Assembly (NCBI GenBank): GCA_045132035.1
Contig: JBGURM010000031.1
Location: forward strand, 1-30,996
Length of the DNA: 30,996 bases
Direction: 5' to 3'
From: UBA2450 sp045132035
Lineage (GTDB): Bacteria > Bacillota_I > Bacilli_A > RFN20 > CAG-826
A program made the translations under genes and the position numbers. A model generated the notes under the pieces. The model did not search any database. It was not told the origin of the DNA and saw nothing but the letters and a program-made list of their open reading frames with translations. Shown here piece after piece: positions 16,198 through 25,048 of this stretch (positions are counted from its first letter, which is position 1; every line of letters starts with the position of its first letter).

Positions 16198-17901
16198 TTA
16201 TGCGTTTGCTGGAGTGACAGAAATTAATTTTGCACCACTAGCGATTTCTGGAGTGACTGTACCACTCTTTTCAAATTTTTGAAGTTGACCTTCAACAACG
16301 ATGAGATCGCCTGCTGCTGGTTGATTGCATTCGTTTGGTTTTGCATAGTAAACAAGAAGAATTTTGCTTGCATCTGTTTCACCTGCTGCATCAGCGATTT
16401 TGAATTGGAAATCACCACTTGTGCCAACTTTGACGAATTCAACACAAATACCTGTAACGTAGAATCTGCCTTCAGATTTTCCATTATTGACAGAGGAATC
16501 TAATTTATCGATTTCTGCTAAAGCTTCTGCGACTGTGAATGGATGTTCTTCAGAACCATCGTTTCCAGTAGCTTCGCCTTTAACTGTAACATTAACTGAT
16601 CCACCTTTGACGTTGTTAACTTTTTCCATATCAGCTGCTGCGACAACATAGACGACTTCCATGTCTTCTTCACCAACAGTGACTTCGATGTTAGCATCGT
16701 TAACTTTTAAACATGTATCCCATGAACCGTTATTGCAAATACCAAATTGGATTTTGCCAGTGACGGCTTCAAATGTGACAGACATTGATAATTTGTCTTC
16801 TGCAACTGCCATTTTGTAATCATCAGAGGCTGACCAGCCATTGAAATCACCGATAACATACCAATTTGGGTTAACAGCTGTGTCTAATGCTTCTGGGAAT
16901 TCAACACCAAGAGTTAATTCAACTTTTGTTTGTAATGCTGGATCGACGAAATCAGAGAAATCAACTACGAAAGCGTCGCCTTCATTTAATTCATCTTTTA
17001 ATGCGATTGTTGCATTAGAGTCAGCTTGTAAAATTTGAACTGCTGCGTTGCCTGATTCACCTTTAAGGATTTCGTGGCCCCATGTTAAGGCTGTAATGCC
17101 TGCGTATTCAGCGACAATCTTGAATTCGATGACGCCTGGAACTGTTTCAGCGATAACAAATGTGAAGACTTTTCTATCTGCATCTGGTGTCATCTTATTT
17201 GTGATATCCCAAGCACCATTGACGCCAGGAATGTATAAGTCAACCCATGTTGGGACTGCTTCTGCTAATTCATAAGCGAGTGTAACGTTTGTGACTTTAA
17301 CAGGTTCGTTTGGTTGTTTTTCCCAAGAGTGAACGTTTGTTAATGTTCCATCTTCGACTTGTGTGCCATCATCGTTTAACGCTAAGGCTTTAAGATTAAT
17401 CTTTCCACCTTCTTCGATAACGAATTCTGGGTTCTTTCCATATTCGTATGGAGCACATAAGTTAGATTTAAATGTCCAGTCGACACCAGCACCTGGTGCT
17501 CCTGAATCTGCTGTGTAACCAAGTGTTAATTGGTAAGCATATGGATGATCGCCTGTTTGATCCCATTTGTCATATGCTTCTTTTAATTTTTCTGCTGTTG
17601 TGTCATAGTAACCGTACCAAATCTTGGTTTCACCAAGTTTTTGAAGTCTAACAGCAGCATCTGGGGCTGTAGCCCATGAGTTAAATGTTCCAGTTAAATA
17701 AACTGCTGTCCATGAACTGAATGCTGGGGTTGTGTCTCCCATTTCAAAATAGAAAGCAACTTTTCCTTCTGGTACATTAATAGATGGTGTGTCTCCGCCA
17801 GGTGTTCCGCCACCTCCGCCACCACCACTAGTGTTTCCTCCGCCACAAGCAGCTAATCCTAACAATGCTGCGGCAGCAAGAACTAAAAACGATTTTTTCA
17901 T
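16198..17901 (-). CDS. Starch-binding-like surface lipoprotein with OB-fold C-terminus
   Basis: A 567-aa non-enzymatic lipoprotein, probably a cell-surface glycan holder analogous to SusE/F. The lipobox is LGLAAC (Cys20), followed by a Gly-rich tether closely like that of the pullulanase. Three CBM-like beta modules follow, with the starch-binding hallmarks YLTGTFNSW (about 67-75), YIPGVNGAWD (about 225-234) and YVIGDFNGW (about 350-358). A C-terminal domain (about 455-565: HPFTVAEALAEID..., YVTGICVEF) looks like the OB-fold/DUF6359 type seen attached to secreted bacterial proteins. No catalytic residues are evident. An AGGAGG site precedes the ATG. It lies between the amylase and a terminator, with its own -10 box at 17943-17948. 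Confidence 0.72.
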   Translation of the reverse strand: MKKSFLVLAAAALLGLAACGGGNTSGGGGGGGTPGGDTPSINVPEGKVAFYFEMGDTTPAFSSWTAVYLTGTFNSWATAPDAAVRLQKLGETKIWYGYYDTTAEKLKEAYDKWDQTGDHPYAYQLTLGYTADSGAPGAGVDWTFKSNLCAPYEYGKNPEFVIEEGGKINLKALALNDDGTQVEDGTLTNVHSWEKQPNEPVKVTNVTLAYELAEAVPTWVDLYIPGVNGAWDITNKMTPDADRKVFTFVIAETVPGVIEFKIVAEYAGITALTWGHEILKGESGNAAVQILQADSNATIALKDELNEGDAFVVDFSDFVDPALQTKVELTLGVEFPEALDTAVNPNWYVIGDFNGWSASDDYKMAVAEDKLSMSVTFEAVTGKIQFGICNNGSWDTCLKVNDANIEVTVGEEDMEVVYVVAAADMEKVNNVKGGSVNVTVKGEATGNDGSEEHPFTVAEALAEIDKLDSSVNNGKSEGRFYVTGICVEFVKVGTSGDFQFKIADAAGETDASKILLVYYAKPNECNQPAAGDLIVVEGQLQKFEKSGTVTPEIASGAKLISVTPANA

Positions 17902-17942
17902 TAAAAATAACCTCCTATCGTTTTTAATTAATAATTTTTTAT

Positions 17943-17973
17943 ATTATAAGAGAAACACAATACGTAATTTCTC
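17943..17973 (-). promoter_or_regulatory. Promoter of the starch-binding lipoprotein, with inverted repeat
   Basis: A TATAAT (minus strand, 17948-17943) lies beside an inverted repeat GAGAAA (17950-17955) and TTTCTC (17968-17973) spanning the -35 region. The -35 hexamer is poor, which suggests an activator- or repressor-controlled promoter. Confidence 0.35.
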
Positions 17974-17992
17974 ATATAACCTTTTGAAAATG

Positions 17993-19651
17993 CTATCTTA
18001 TTATAGCAATACTTTGCGGTGGAATGTTAATCTTTGTTTCACCAACCGCAGTTAATCTGATGTTACCGCTTGTACATAACTCAGCGACAACATTTTCCCC
18101 GTATAAGGAATAATCAATTTGTTTGGTTTCTGTCTTACTTGCGTTAATCGCAATATGAATGGTTGAACCTTTATATGTTCTTTTAATAACTGCTAAAGCA
18201 GAACCTTCGGAATATTTCTCTTCAAAAGTTCCTCTAGCAATTTCTGGGAATTGTAATCTAATGAGGTTTGCCTTTTTAGCGTAATTAAGAATGCTATTAG
18301 AATCTTTTTCTTGTTCTGCTACTGTTTTATGTGGATAGCATAACGATTCATCAACATCCTTTTCACTACCAACTCCATATAGACCACCAATCTTACCAAT
18401 CTTAGTGGTGTAATCATCACCCCAACGCAAAGGAAGACGATAAAAACCATCTTGATCAGTGCCTTGTGAGCCCATTCCAACTTCATCACCATAATATGTG
18501 AAGGTTGATCCTTTTAATTGTTGGAGTAATCCTAAAGCAAATTTCGCATTATTTGCGATTTTTCTTCCAGAAACGCTACCAACATATCTAGAAGTATCGT
18601 GATTTCCTAAAAATGGAGCTTCAATTCCAGTATCAGCAGTCTTTTGGTTATTTGTTAATGCAATTGTAACCATTTTTGCGCTTTCAGTATTGACTGCTTG
18701 AGAAACATAACCATTATTTTTTGCACAGTTTCCAAATTGGAAGAAAGAATCAATACCACTAGCTTGGAAATTCTTATTAACTGATGAATTGGTTCCCCAA
18801 TCACCTTCACCGACAATGTAGCAATTTGGTTTTAACGCTTTACATGTATCGTTAATCCAAGTGAGCATTTGCAAGTTTTTCGCGTTATTGTTTGTGAAAT
18901 ATGATGTAACTGCGTCTAATCTAAATCCATCAACTTTGTGATCAACAAGCCAGAACTTAAAGATATTCTTTAATAAAGTTGCCATATCACCTTCACCATC
19001 AGTGATCACTTGTTCAAGATTTAAATCAGGCATTGTCTTATCAAATCTTGATTCATAGGCGACACTATCACTAGGTGATACTTTAGAATATCCAGAAGGA
19101 ACGGCACCGCTACAATCAATCCAATTATATCTATAATATTCTGCGCGTGTCTTACGACCATTTTTTGCGCAAACATATGAATCAGTAAACCATGGGTGCT
19201 TATTAGATGAATGGTTAATAACCATATCAATAATTAATTTGATATTTCTTTCATGACACTTTGTCACTAATTCATCAAATTTTTCTATAGTGCCAAATCT
19301 TTGGTCAACTTTAAGATAATCTTCTACATCATAGCAATGTGATGTACTGCTTGGATGAATTGGGTTAAGCCAAATACCGTTATAGTGCATTCCTTCAATG
19401 TAATCTAATTTGTCAATAATGCCTTGGAAATCTCCACGACCATCCTTATTTGAATCCGCGTAAGATATTGGGAAGATTTGATAGAAATTACGATAATTGT
19501 CATCAATGTTTTTTATCTCAATATCTTCGTATTTCAAAAGCAAAGGATCTTCTTTGTTACAGGATGTCACTATCATTGACATACCTAAAATAGAAACACA
19601 TAGAAGTGAAGCTTGTTTAATTGATTTTGAAAGATAAATATTTCTTTTCAT
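17993..19651 (-). CDS. Alpha-amylase GH13, surface lipoprotein
   Basis: Hydrolyses alpha-1,4-glucan outside the cell. The 552-aa protein has a signal peptide ending in a lipobox (MIVTSC, Cys31). The GH13 barrel starts at NFYQIFPISYADSNKDGRGD, with conserved region I IDMVINHSS; the catalytic triad is nucleophile D246 (GFRLDA), acid/base E282 (VGEGD) and D352 (GNHDT). A short beta-rich C-terminal domain follows (about 460-552). The start ATG overlaps the stop of the ABC ATPase gene by one base (TAATG), so it is translated as part of the transporter operon. The sequence is close to neopullulanase/oligo-glucosidase-like amylases of gut Firmicutes; exact specificity cannot be read from sequence. 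Confidence 0.93.
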   Translation of the reverse strand: MKRNIYLSKSIKQASLLCVSILGMSMIVTSCNKEDPLLLKYEDIEIKNIDDNYRNFYQIFPISYADSNKDGRGDFQGIIDKLDYIEGMHYNGIWLNPIHPSSTSHCYDVEDYLKVDQRFGTIEKFDELVTKCHERNIKLIIDMVINHSSNKHPWFTDSYVCAKNGRKTRAEYYRYNWIDCSGAVPSGYSKVSPSDSVAYESRFDKTMPDLNLEQVITDGEGDMATLLKNIFKFWLVDHKVDGFRLDAVTSYFTNNNAKNLQMLTWINDTCKALKPNCYIVGEGDWGTNSSVNKNFQASGIDSFFQFGNCAKNNGYVSQAVNTESAKMVTIALTNNQKTADTGIEAPFLGNHDTSRYVGSVSGRKIANNAKFALGLLQQLKGSTFTYYGDEVGMGSQGTDQDGFYRLPLRWGDDYTTKIGKIGGLYGVGSEKDVDESLCYPHKTVAEQEKDSNSILNYAKKANLIRLQFPEIARGTFEEKYSEGSALAVIKRTYKGSTIHIAINASKTETKQIDYSLYGENVVAELCTSGNIRLTAVGETKINIPPQSIAIIR

Positions 19652-21009
19652 TATTTCTCTTCTTTTGTTTCTTCTTCCGCCACTACATATTGGAATTCTG
19701 GGTGAAGTAAAGAAACACCAGTTTTCTTGTCAAAAAGATGCATAACTTTTCCTTCGAAGGAAATATATGATTTGCTTCCAGGAACGTTAGCAGCGTTATT
19801 TTCTTCTTCGGTTAAGTTAACAGTTGGGACTCTAACAACGATAGAAGAACCATCAACACATTGTAAGTGGAGATGTAATTCACTACCCATCATTTCTGAG
19901 ACCACTAATTCGCATTCAAGCGCGTTCTTGCTAGCTTTAGTGGAGAAATTCATATGTTCTGGTCTAACACCAAGGACAACTTCTCCTTCTGGAGCGTTGT
20001 TCTTCGCGAGAAGTTTTCCGTTTTCTCCATCAACTTCAAATCTTACGCCTTTGACTTCAACAAAATATTTATTACCTTCTTTTAAGAGTTTTGCTTCGTT
20101 AAAGAAGTTCATTTGAGGAGCGCCAATAAATCCAGCAACGAATAAGTTAGCAGGAGTGTTGAAAACTTGTTGAGGAGTTCCAACTTGTTGGACAAATCCA
20201 TCTTTCATAATGACGATTCTATCGCCTAAAGTCATAGCTTCGGTTTGGTCGTGAGTAACATAGATGAATGTCGCATCAATCTTCTTTCTTAAAAGAATAA
20301 TTTCCGCTCTCATTTGGTTACGTAATTTTGCGTCTAAGTTAGATAATGGTTCATCCATAAGGAGAACTTTACTATCACGGACCATGGCTCTACCGATCGC
20401 CACTCTTTGACGTTGTCCACCAGATAGTGCTCTTGGTTTACGTGGCAAATATTCAGTAATACCAAGTGTTTCAGCAACAGATGTGACTCTTTCATAAATC
20501 TCATCATTGCTCATTTTCTTGTATTCAATTCTAACTCCTGATTCAAGAGCAGCGTTTGCTTCCGCTACTAATCTTTTAAGAGTTGGAACATCTCTATGAT
20601 TTTCTGGTAATTTATCTAATTTAGCTTGATACTTATCTGCTTTTGCTTTAATTTTTGCTTTTTCAGCATCTGTTAATTGAACAGGAACTTCTTGTTTAAT
20701 TAAACGAAGTGGGAAAGCGATATTATCGAAAACAGAAAGGTGTGGATATAAAGCGTAGTTTTGGAAAACCATCGCGATATTTCTATCTTTTGGTGGTAAG
20801 TCGTTAACCACTCTACCATCAATTTCCACTGTACCTTCAGAGATTTCTTCAAGTCCCGCAATCATTCTTAAAGTTGTTGATTTACCACAACCAGATGGAC
20901 CGACGAAAACAATGAATTCTTTATCAGCGATATCAAGGTTAAAGTCATGAACAGCTATAACCTTTTTATCATAAATCTTTTTTACGTTTGTTAATTTAAT
21001 TGCAGACAT
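19651..21009 (-). CDS. Sugar ABC transporter ATPase, MsmK/UgpC/MalK type
   Basis: Energises the maltodextrin importer from the cytoplasm. 452 aa: Walker A GPSGCGKST at 37-45, signature LSGGQ at 195-199, Walker B LLMDEP at 216-221, switch histidine H252, and a C-terminal TOBE/regulatory domain (VLGVRPEHM). The Walker A to signature distance is about 60 residues longer than in E. coli MalK. The insert spans about residues 105-168 and is Lys/Ala/Asp-rich and helical. It lies in the helical subdomain that contacts the permeases. Such proteins often serve several sugar transporters. AAGGAT precedes the ATG. It follows MalG after 4 bp and overlaps the amylase by 1 bp. Confidence 0.93.
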   Translation of the reverse strand: MSAIKLTNVKKIYDKKVIAVHDFNLDIADKEFIVFVGPSGCGKSTTLRMIAGLEEISEGTVEIDGRVVNDLPPKDRNIAMVFQNYALYPHLSVFDNIAFPLRLIKQEVPVQLTDAEKAKIKAKADKYQAKLDKLPENHRDVPTLKRLVAEANAALESGVRIEYKKMSNDEIYERVTSVAETLGITEYLPRKPRALSGGQRQRVAIGRAMVRDSKVLLMDEPLSNLDAKLRNQMRAEIILLRKKIDATFIYVTHDQTEAMTLGDRIVIMKDGFVQQVGTPQQVFNTPANLFVAGFIGAPQMNFFNEAKLLKEGNKYFVEVKGVRFEVDGENGKLLAKNNAPEGEVVLGVRPEHMNFSTKASKNALECELVVSEMMGSELHLHLQCVDGSSIVVRVPTVNLTEEENNAANVPGSKSYISFEGKVMHLFDKKTGVSLLHPEFQYVVAEEETKEEK

Positions 21010-21013
21010 AATT

Positions 21014-21967
21014 TTATCCTTTCACTGCGCCACCAGTAACGCCTTCCACATAGTATCTTTGCAAGAACATAAATAGCAATGTGATTGGAATAGCGACAAT
21101 AACACCGCCAGCACAGAATAGAGTGTATGATGTACCGAGTTGATCAGCGTCTAAGAAAGCCCATAAACCAACTGCGACGTTATATGATGCATCCCAGTTG
21201 TTTGTAAGCATACGAGCAAACATGAAGTCACCCCATGGTCCCATGAACGCTGTCAAAACTGTATAAATAATAATTGGTTTTGATAAAGGTAAAATAACCT
21301 TTAACATAACTTGGAGTCTACTCGCTCCATCAATACGAGCAGCCTCATCCAATGATTTAGGAACAGTATCGAAGAATCCTTTTGAAATGTAATAACCCAT
21401 GCCACTAGAAGCACAGTAAACAAGGATTAATCCACCGATCGCGCCTTCTTGAGTTAAATGCATATCTTTTAAGACTGTATAAAGGACTAACATTGTTAAG
21501 AATCCAGGGAACATACCAAGGATTAACATGAAGTTCATTAAGAACTTTCTTCCTTTGAATCTAAGTCTTGAGAGTGTGTAAGCCATAGTTAAGACCATAA
21601 TTGTTTGAACTACAGATGTAGCTAAGGCAATTAAGAATGTATTTAAGAACCAAGTTAAGAAACTAGATTTGGTAAATAGGTTGATATAGTTTTGGAATCC
21701 CCAGTGGGTTGGGAAGATTGTTCCCATACACATACCACCACGTCTAATTTCAGGAATTAAGCCTTCTTCAACTGCTTTCATATCGTCGAAATACCAATCA
21801 ACATTTAATGATTGTAAAAGGATTAAGACGAAAGGAATGAGCCAAATAAGACAAATAAGAATAAGAACTGTATAAATTGCGGTGTTACCAGCAATTCTTC
21901 TTCTTTTCATACTGCCGTGTTTTTCCTTTTTAAATGAAGGAGTAGTTACTAATTGTTCGTTTTCCAT
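21014..21967 (-). CDS. malG: Maltodextrin ABC permease, MalG type
   Basis: Inner-membrane half of the importer, 317 aa, with six predicted membrane helices after a 25-residue cytoplasmic start (MALG first helix at about 30-50). The EAA loop that docks onto the ATPase reads DEAARIDGASRLQVMLKVILP. The C-terminus YYVEGVTGGAVKG is a classic MalG ending. The ATG overlaps the MalF stop by one base (TAATG). Assigned to the maltose/maltodextrin group because of the amylase, pullulanase and binding protein in the same locus. Confidence 0.93.
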   Translation of the reverse strand: MENEQLVTTPSFKKEKHGSMKRRRIAGNTAIYTVLILICLIWLIPFVLILLQSLNVDWYFDDMKAVEEGLIPEIRRGGMCMGTIFPTHWGFQNYINLFTKSSFLTWFLNTFLIALATSVVQTIMVLTMAYTLSRLRFKGRKFLMNFMLILGMFPGFLTMLVLYTVLKDMHLTQEGAIGGLILVYCASSGMGYYISKGFFDTVPKSLDEAARIDGASRLQVMLKVILPLSKPIIIYTVLTAFMGPWGDFMFARMLTNNWDASYNVAVGLWAFLDADQLGTSYTLFCAGGVIVAIPITLLFMFLQRYYVEGVTGGAVKG

Positions 21968-23508
21968 TATTGGAAGTCCTCCTCATTCTTAACACTTGGA
22001 ATGATGTTGTAAACAACAAGCGACACAACCGCAACAACTAAGAACACTAAGATACCGATAACAGAAGCCATCGCATAGTTATTTTCATCAACAGTTAATT
22101 TGAATAACCAAGTGATAAGTAAGTCTGTTTCTCCAGCTTTAATAGTTGCTCTAGCAATATCACTAGATGTTGGTCCTCCACCAGTAAGAAGATAGATAAC
22201 GTTGAAGTTATTCATATTACCAGTAAAGCTCGTTAATAAATATGGTCCTGTAACGAATAACGTATACGGGAGTGTAATTTTGAAATATTGTTGGATGGAA
22301 TTTGCACCATCAATTTTCGCGGATTCATATAAATCCGATGGAATATTCATCAAAACACCAGAAATCATCAACATCAAATATGGAATACCAACCCATATGT
22401 TAATGATAATAACTGTAATTCTTGCCCATGTTTGATCTTCAAAGAATGGGAGAGGACTACTAATCCAGCCCCAGCTTAGAAGAGTTTCGTTAACAATACC
22501 GTTTTTTGCAAACATCTTGGAAATGAATAACAAAGAAATGAATTGAGGAATAGCGATTGTTAAAACCAAAATTCCACGGAAAATCTTTTTACCCTTAATT
22601 CCTTTTTTATTAATCGCGAGTGCGACTAACATACCAAGGAAATAGTTAGTAAATGTTGCAAAGAACGCCCAAATTAATGTCCAAAGTAAGATTTCACCAA
22701 ATGAAGCTGAGAAGGCGGTACTACCCGCATTCCAGTTAAAGATTTGACCAAAGTTTTGGAAACCAACCCAGGAGAATAATTTATCTGGTGGCATATGTTC
22801 TTTCGTGTAATTAGTGAACGCGATAAGAATCATGAAGAATGTTGGCAAAACAGTAAATAAAGTAATACCAACGATAGGTAAAGCAAGAAGTGATTTATGG
22901 AATTGATCATCAATTAAAGAATGAAGATCTTGCTTATTGCTTTTAAGTGGTTTTCCTTTCGCTAAAATTTCTTCAGAAATCTTATTTTGTTTGATATTTA
23001 AATACCATGTATAAATAAGAGCAATTGTGAAGAAAATAGCCATCACACCATAAAGAAGAATCCTAAATGAGTTGTCTCCCCAAATTGTTTTTTCTACTTG
23101 TGTTGGAACCCCAGCAACATACACTGTTTCCATCACCTTTGTTGTTTCAACCGTTCCTAAAGTTCCAAGCATAGATAAGTTAGGAACACCAGTTGTAATC
23201 ATAAACAAGATGTAAGCAACTTCAAGGAAGAAAAACGCTAAACCTCTAAGTATTTGGCCTCTTAAAACGCTTCCAAAGCCAAAGATGAAGAAAGAGACTT
23301 TTGTTTTCCAATCTCCTCTAACAAATGTTGTACCAATATTTTTAAGGGCATCAACAAAACCAAGGCCAATCTTTTTAAAGAATTGTCCTATAGCTTTGAT
23401 TCCCTCCCAAATCCTAAATGGGATAGCGGCGAAAAAGGAAAGAAGATTATGTAATATTTTTCTAAACTTATTAAGTTTTAAATACTCAAGATCAGTAAGT
23501 TTTTTCAT
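21967..23508 (-). CDS. malF: Maltodextrin ABC permease, MalF type
   Basis: Partner permease, 513 aa. An N-terminal amphipathic region (1-65) and two additional membrane segments (about 75-105 and 150-170) precede the core six helices, as in other Firmicutes MalF proteins. The EAA loop reads YESAKIDGANSIQQYFKITLP. An AAGGTGAG site precedes the ATG. A hairpin lies between it and the binding-protein gene. Specificity for maltodextrin follows from context. Confidence 0.92.
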   Translation of the reverse strand: MKKLTDLEYLKLNKFRKILHNLLSFFAAIPFRIWEGIKAIGQFFKKIGLGFVDALKNIGTTFVRGDWKTKVSFFIFGFGSVLRGQILRGLAFFFLEVAYILFMITTGVPNLSMLGTLGTVETTKVMETVYVAGVPTQVEKTIWGDNSFRILLYGVMAIFFTIALIYTWYLNIKQNKISEEILAKGKPLKSNKQDLHSLIDDQFHKSLLALPIVGITLFTVLPTFFMILIAFTNYTKEHMPPDKLFSWVGFQNFGQIFNWNAGSTAFSASFGEILLWTLIWAFFATFTNYFLGMLVALAINKKGIKGKKIFRGILVLTIAIPQFISLLFISKMFAKNGIVNETLLSWGWISSPLPFFEDQTWARITVIIINIWVGIPYLMLMISGVLMNIPSDLYESAKIDGANSIQQYFKITLPYTLFVTGPYLLTSFTGNMNNFNVIYLLTGGGPTSSDIARATIKAGETDLLITWLFKLTVDENNYAMASVIGILVFLVVAVVSLVVYNIIPSVKNEEDFQ

Positions 23509-23525
23509 TTTAATATTCTCACCTT

Positions 23526-23555
23526 AAAAAAGAAAAAGGGTAGATAAAGTCTACC
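23526..23555 (-). terminator. Attenuating hairpin between binding protein and permease
   Basis: On the minus strand a 6-bp stem GGTAGA/TCTACC with a 5-nt loop is followed by CTTTTTCTTTTTT. It lies in the 55-bp gap after the binding-protein gene. It would stop part of the transcription, so that binding protein is made in excess over permeases. Confidence 0.65.
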
Positions 23556-23563
23556 ATAAAATA

Positions 23564-24847
23564 TTATTCATCAATTGAATAGTATGTGTCAATTGTTCCA
23601 CGATAGTCTTGTAAGACTCTATAAATTGCAGAGTAGGAACCATCTGTATCTTTAATAGCGGTTCCAATACTAGCAGCAGCAGTCCACCAGTTATCTGGAT
23701 ATTGACCTTGGACTGAACAACCAGCAGCGTATTGTAAATTTAAAGCTTTTAAGCCAATGTTTTCTTTGACTGCTTGATTGTTTTGAGCATTTTTATTACT
23801 TGGTCCCCATTTCAATGTGTTGAATCTTTCAAGTTGGCATTCTTCACCAGTTAAGAAACGGGCTAAACTAATGGCGTAAGCACCTTTAATTGGGTCTTGA
23901 GCACGTTTAACGCCTAAGAATTTACAACCTTTGAATGTATGTAAATGATGTGTTTCATCATTAACAGTAACAGATGGTAAATCAGTTGCACCAATATTGG
24001 TGTTTAATTTAGAAGCGATATCATTGTAATCCCAAATACCAGAAACACAAACAGCTGCGTCTGGGACACCGGTCTTATCTTTTGTAAAGGCTGTTGCGCC
24101 AGTACTATCATCAATGAAAACGCTTTCGTTTGTTTTAATTAAGTTATACATTGCTTGGCATGCAGCGACACCTTCTTTACTTCTATATGTGTCATCATAT
24201 GCGCTGAATGTTCCATCATCACGAGCAGTCCATTCAGAATGGCAACCAAATGCATAGAAATAAGAAGCACTATACCATGCAGAACCAACGATATTGAAAT
24301 AAATCTTTCTATTGGCGTTCTTGCATTCTTCGATAATGGTTTCCATATTATCAAGTTTTGGATTTACTGCACCATCAACATCTGGGAAAACAGATTTGTC
24401 ATAATACATGAAGATACCATTGTCAGAGGTAAGTGGGAAAGCAACAACTTCACCGCCTAATTGGACAGCGGAAGAAGATGCTTCGTCGTTGCTATTGATA
24501 ATTTCTTCTTTAACGGTTGGATCAACGATTGTTTGAAGAGCACCAGCGGATCTTAAACGAGCAAGTTGATCTTGTGCAAAGCAGAATAAATCAGCACCTG
24601 ATTCTGGATCGGAAATCATTTGTGCAGCAGAGTTTGATTCACTAACTTTGTTGACAACAATACCAATTTTCTTTCCATCGGTTTCTTCGATGCCTTTAGC
24701 CCATCTCTTTGCTTGGGCAATTGTTAATTCATTAGCCTTTTCAGCAGCCCAAATCTTTAAAGTATAGTCATAAGATTCTTGATTACAAGAAACAAGACCA
24801 CCAATTAAAAGGGCAGCTACACATGCTAAAACGTGTGTTTTTTTCAT
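23564..24847 (-). CDS. malE: Maltodextrin-binding lipoprotein, MalE type
   Basis: Extracellular solute-binding protein (SBP_bac_1 family) of 427 aa. The lipobox is GGLVSC (about residue 20). The mature protein starts with YTLKIWAAEK and shows the family's typical N-lobe pattern (GADLFCFAQDQLARLRSAGAL). The start is the ATG at 24847, supported by AAAGGAG 7-8 nt upstream; a longer reading frame to 24976 lacks a ribosome site and would bury the signal peptide. It is the first gene of the transporter operon. Maltodextrin is the probable ligand by linkage with amylase and pullulanase. Confidence 0.9.
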   Translation of the reverse strand: MKKTHVLACVAALLIGGLVSCNQESYDYTLKIWAAEKANELTIAQAKRWAKGIEETDGKKIGIVVNKVSESNSAAQMISDPESGADLFCFAQDQLARLRSAGALQTIVDPTVKEEIINSNDEASSSAVQLGGEVVAFPLTSDNGIFMYYDKSVFPDVDGAVNPKLDNMETIIEECKNANRKIYFNIVGSAWYSASYFYAFGCHSEWTARDDGTFSAYDDTYRSKEGVAACQAMYNLIKTNESVFIDDSTGATAFTKDKTGVPDAAVCVSGIWDYNDIASKLNTNIGATDLPSVTVNDETHHLHTFKGCKFLGVKRAQDPIKGAYAISLARFLTGEECQLERFNTLKWGPSNKNAQNNQAVKENIGLKALNLQYAAGCSVQGQYPDNWWTAAASIGTAIKDTDGSYSAIYRVLQDYRGTIDTYYSIDE

Positions 24848-24947
24848 GTTTTTTCTCCTTTTAAAGAAATAATTTGTAGAAATAAACAAATACTCAAATT
24901 GATTCTTTGACCAAAATTCAAATACGTTATTTCTAAAAACATATATA

Positions 24948-24976
24948 ATTTTAAACAAATTGTTTACTACATTCAA
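24948..24976 (-). promoter_or_regulatory. Promoter and operator of the transporter operon
   Basis: On the minus strand TTGAAT (24976-24971), a 17-nt spacer and TAAAAT (24953-24948). A 7-1-7 palindrome TAAACAA-A-TTGTTTA (24952-24966) covers the spacer and the edge of the -10 box, an ideal repressor position. Transcription would start near 24941, leaving a leader of about 94 nt. No LacI/MalR gene is in the window. Confidence 0.5.
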
Positions 24977-25048
24977 GAAACTTGTTTTAGAGATTTGGTT
25001 GTTTTATCATAAAGCAGTCATTTTAATTGATTAATAATTATAAACATC

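Noticed and set aside
19727..20116. 129-aa plus-strand frame inside the ATPase gene
   Set aside because: It is antisense to the well-conserved MalK-type gene, has no family features and no ribosome site; other long antisense frames in the amylase, binding-protein and flotillin genes were dropped for the same reason.
24848..24947. Riboswitch in the roughly 94-nt leader of the transporter operon
   Set aside because: Only short weak stems such as TTTGA/TCAAA are seen, with no terminator and no known aptamer core.
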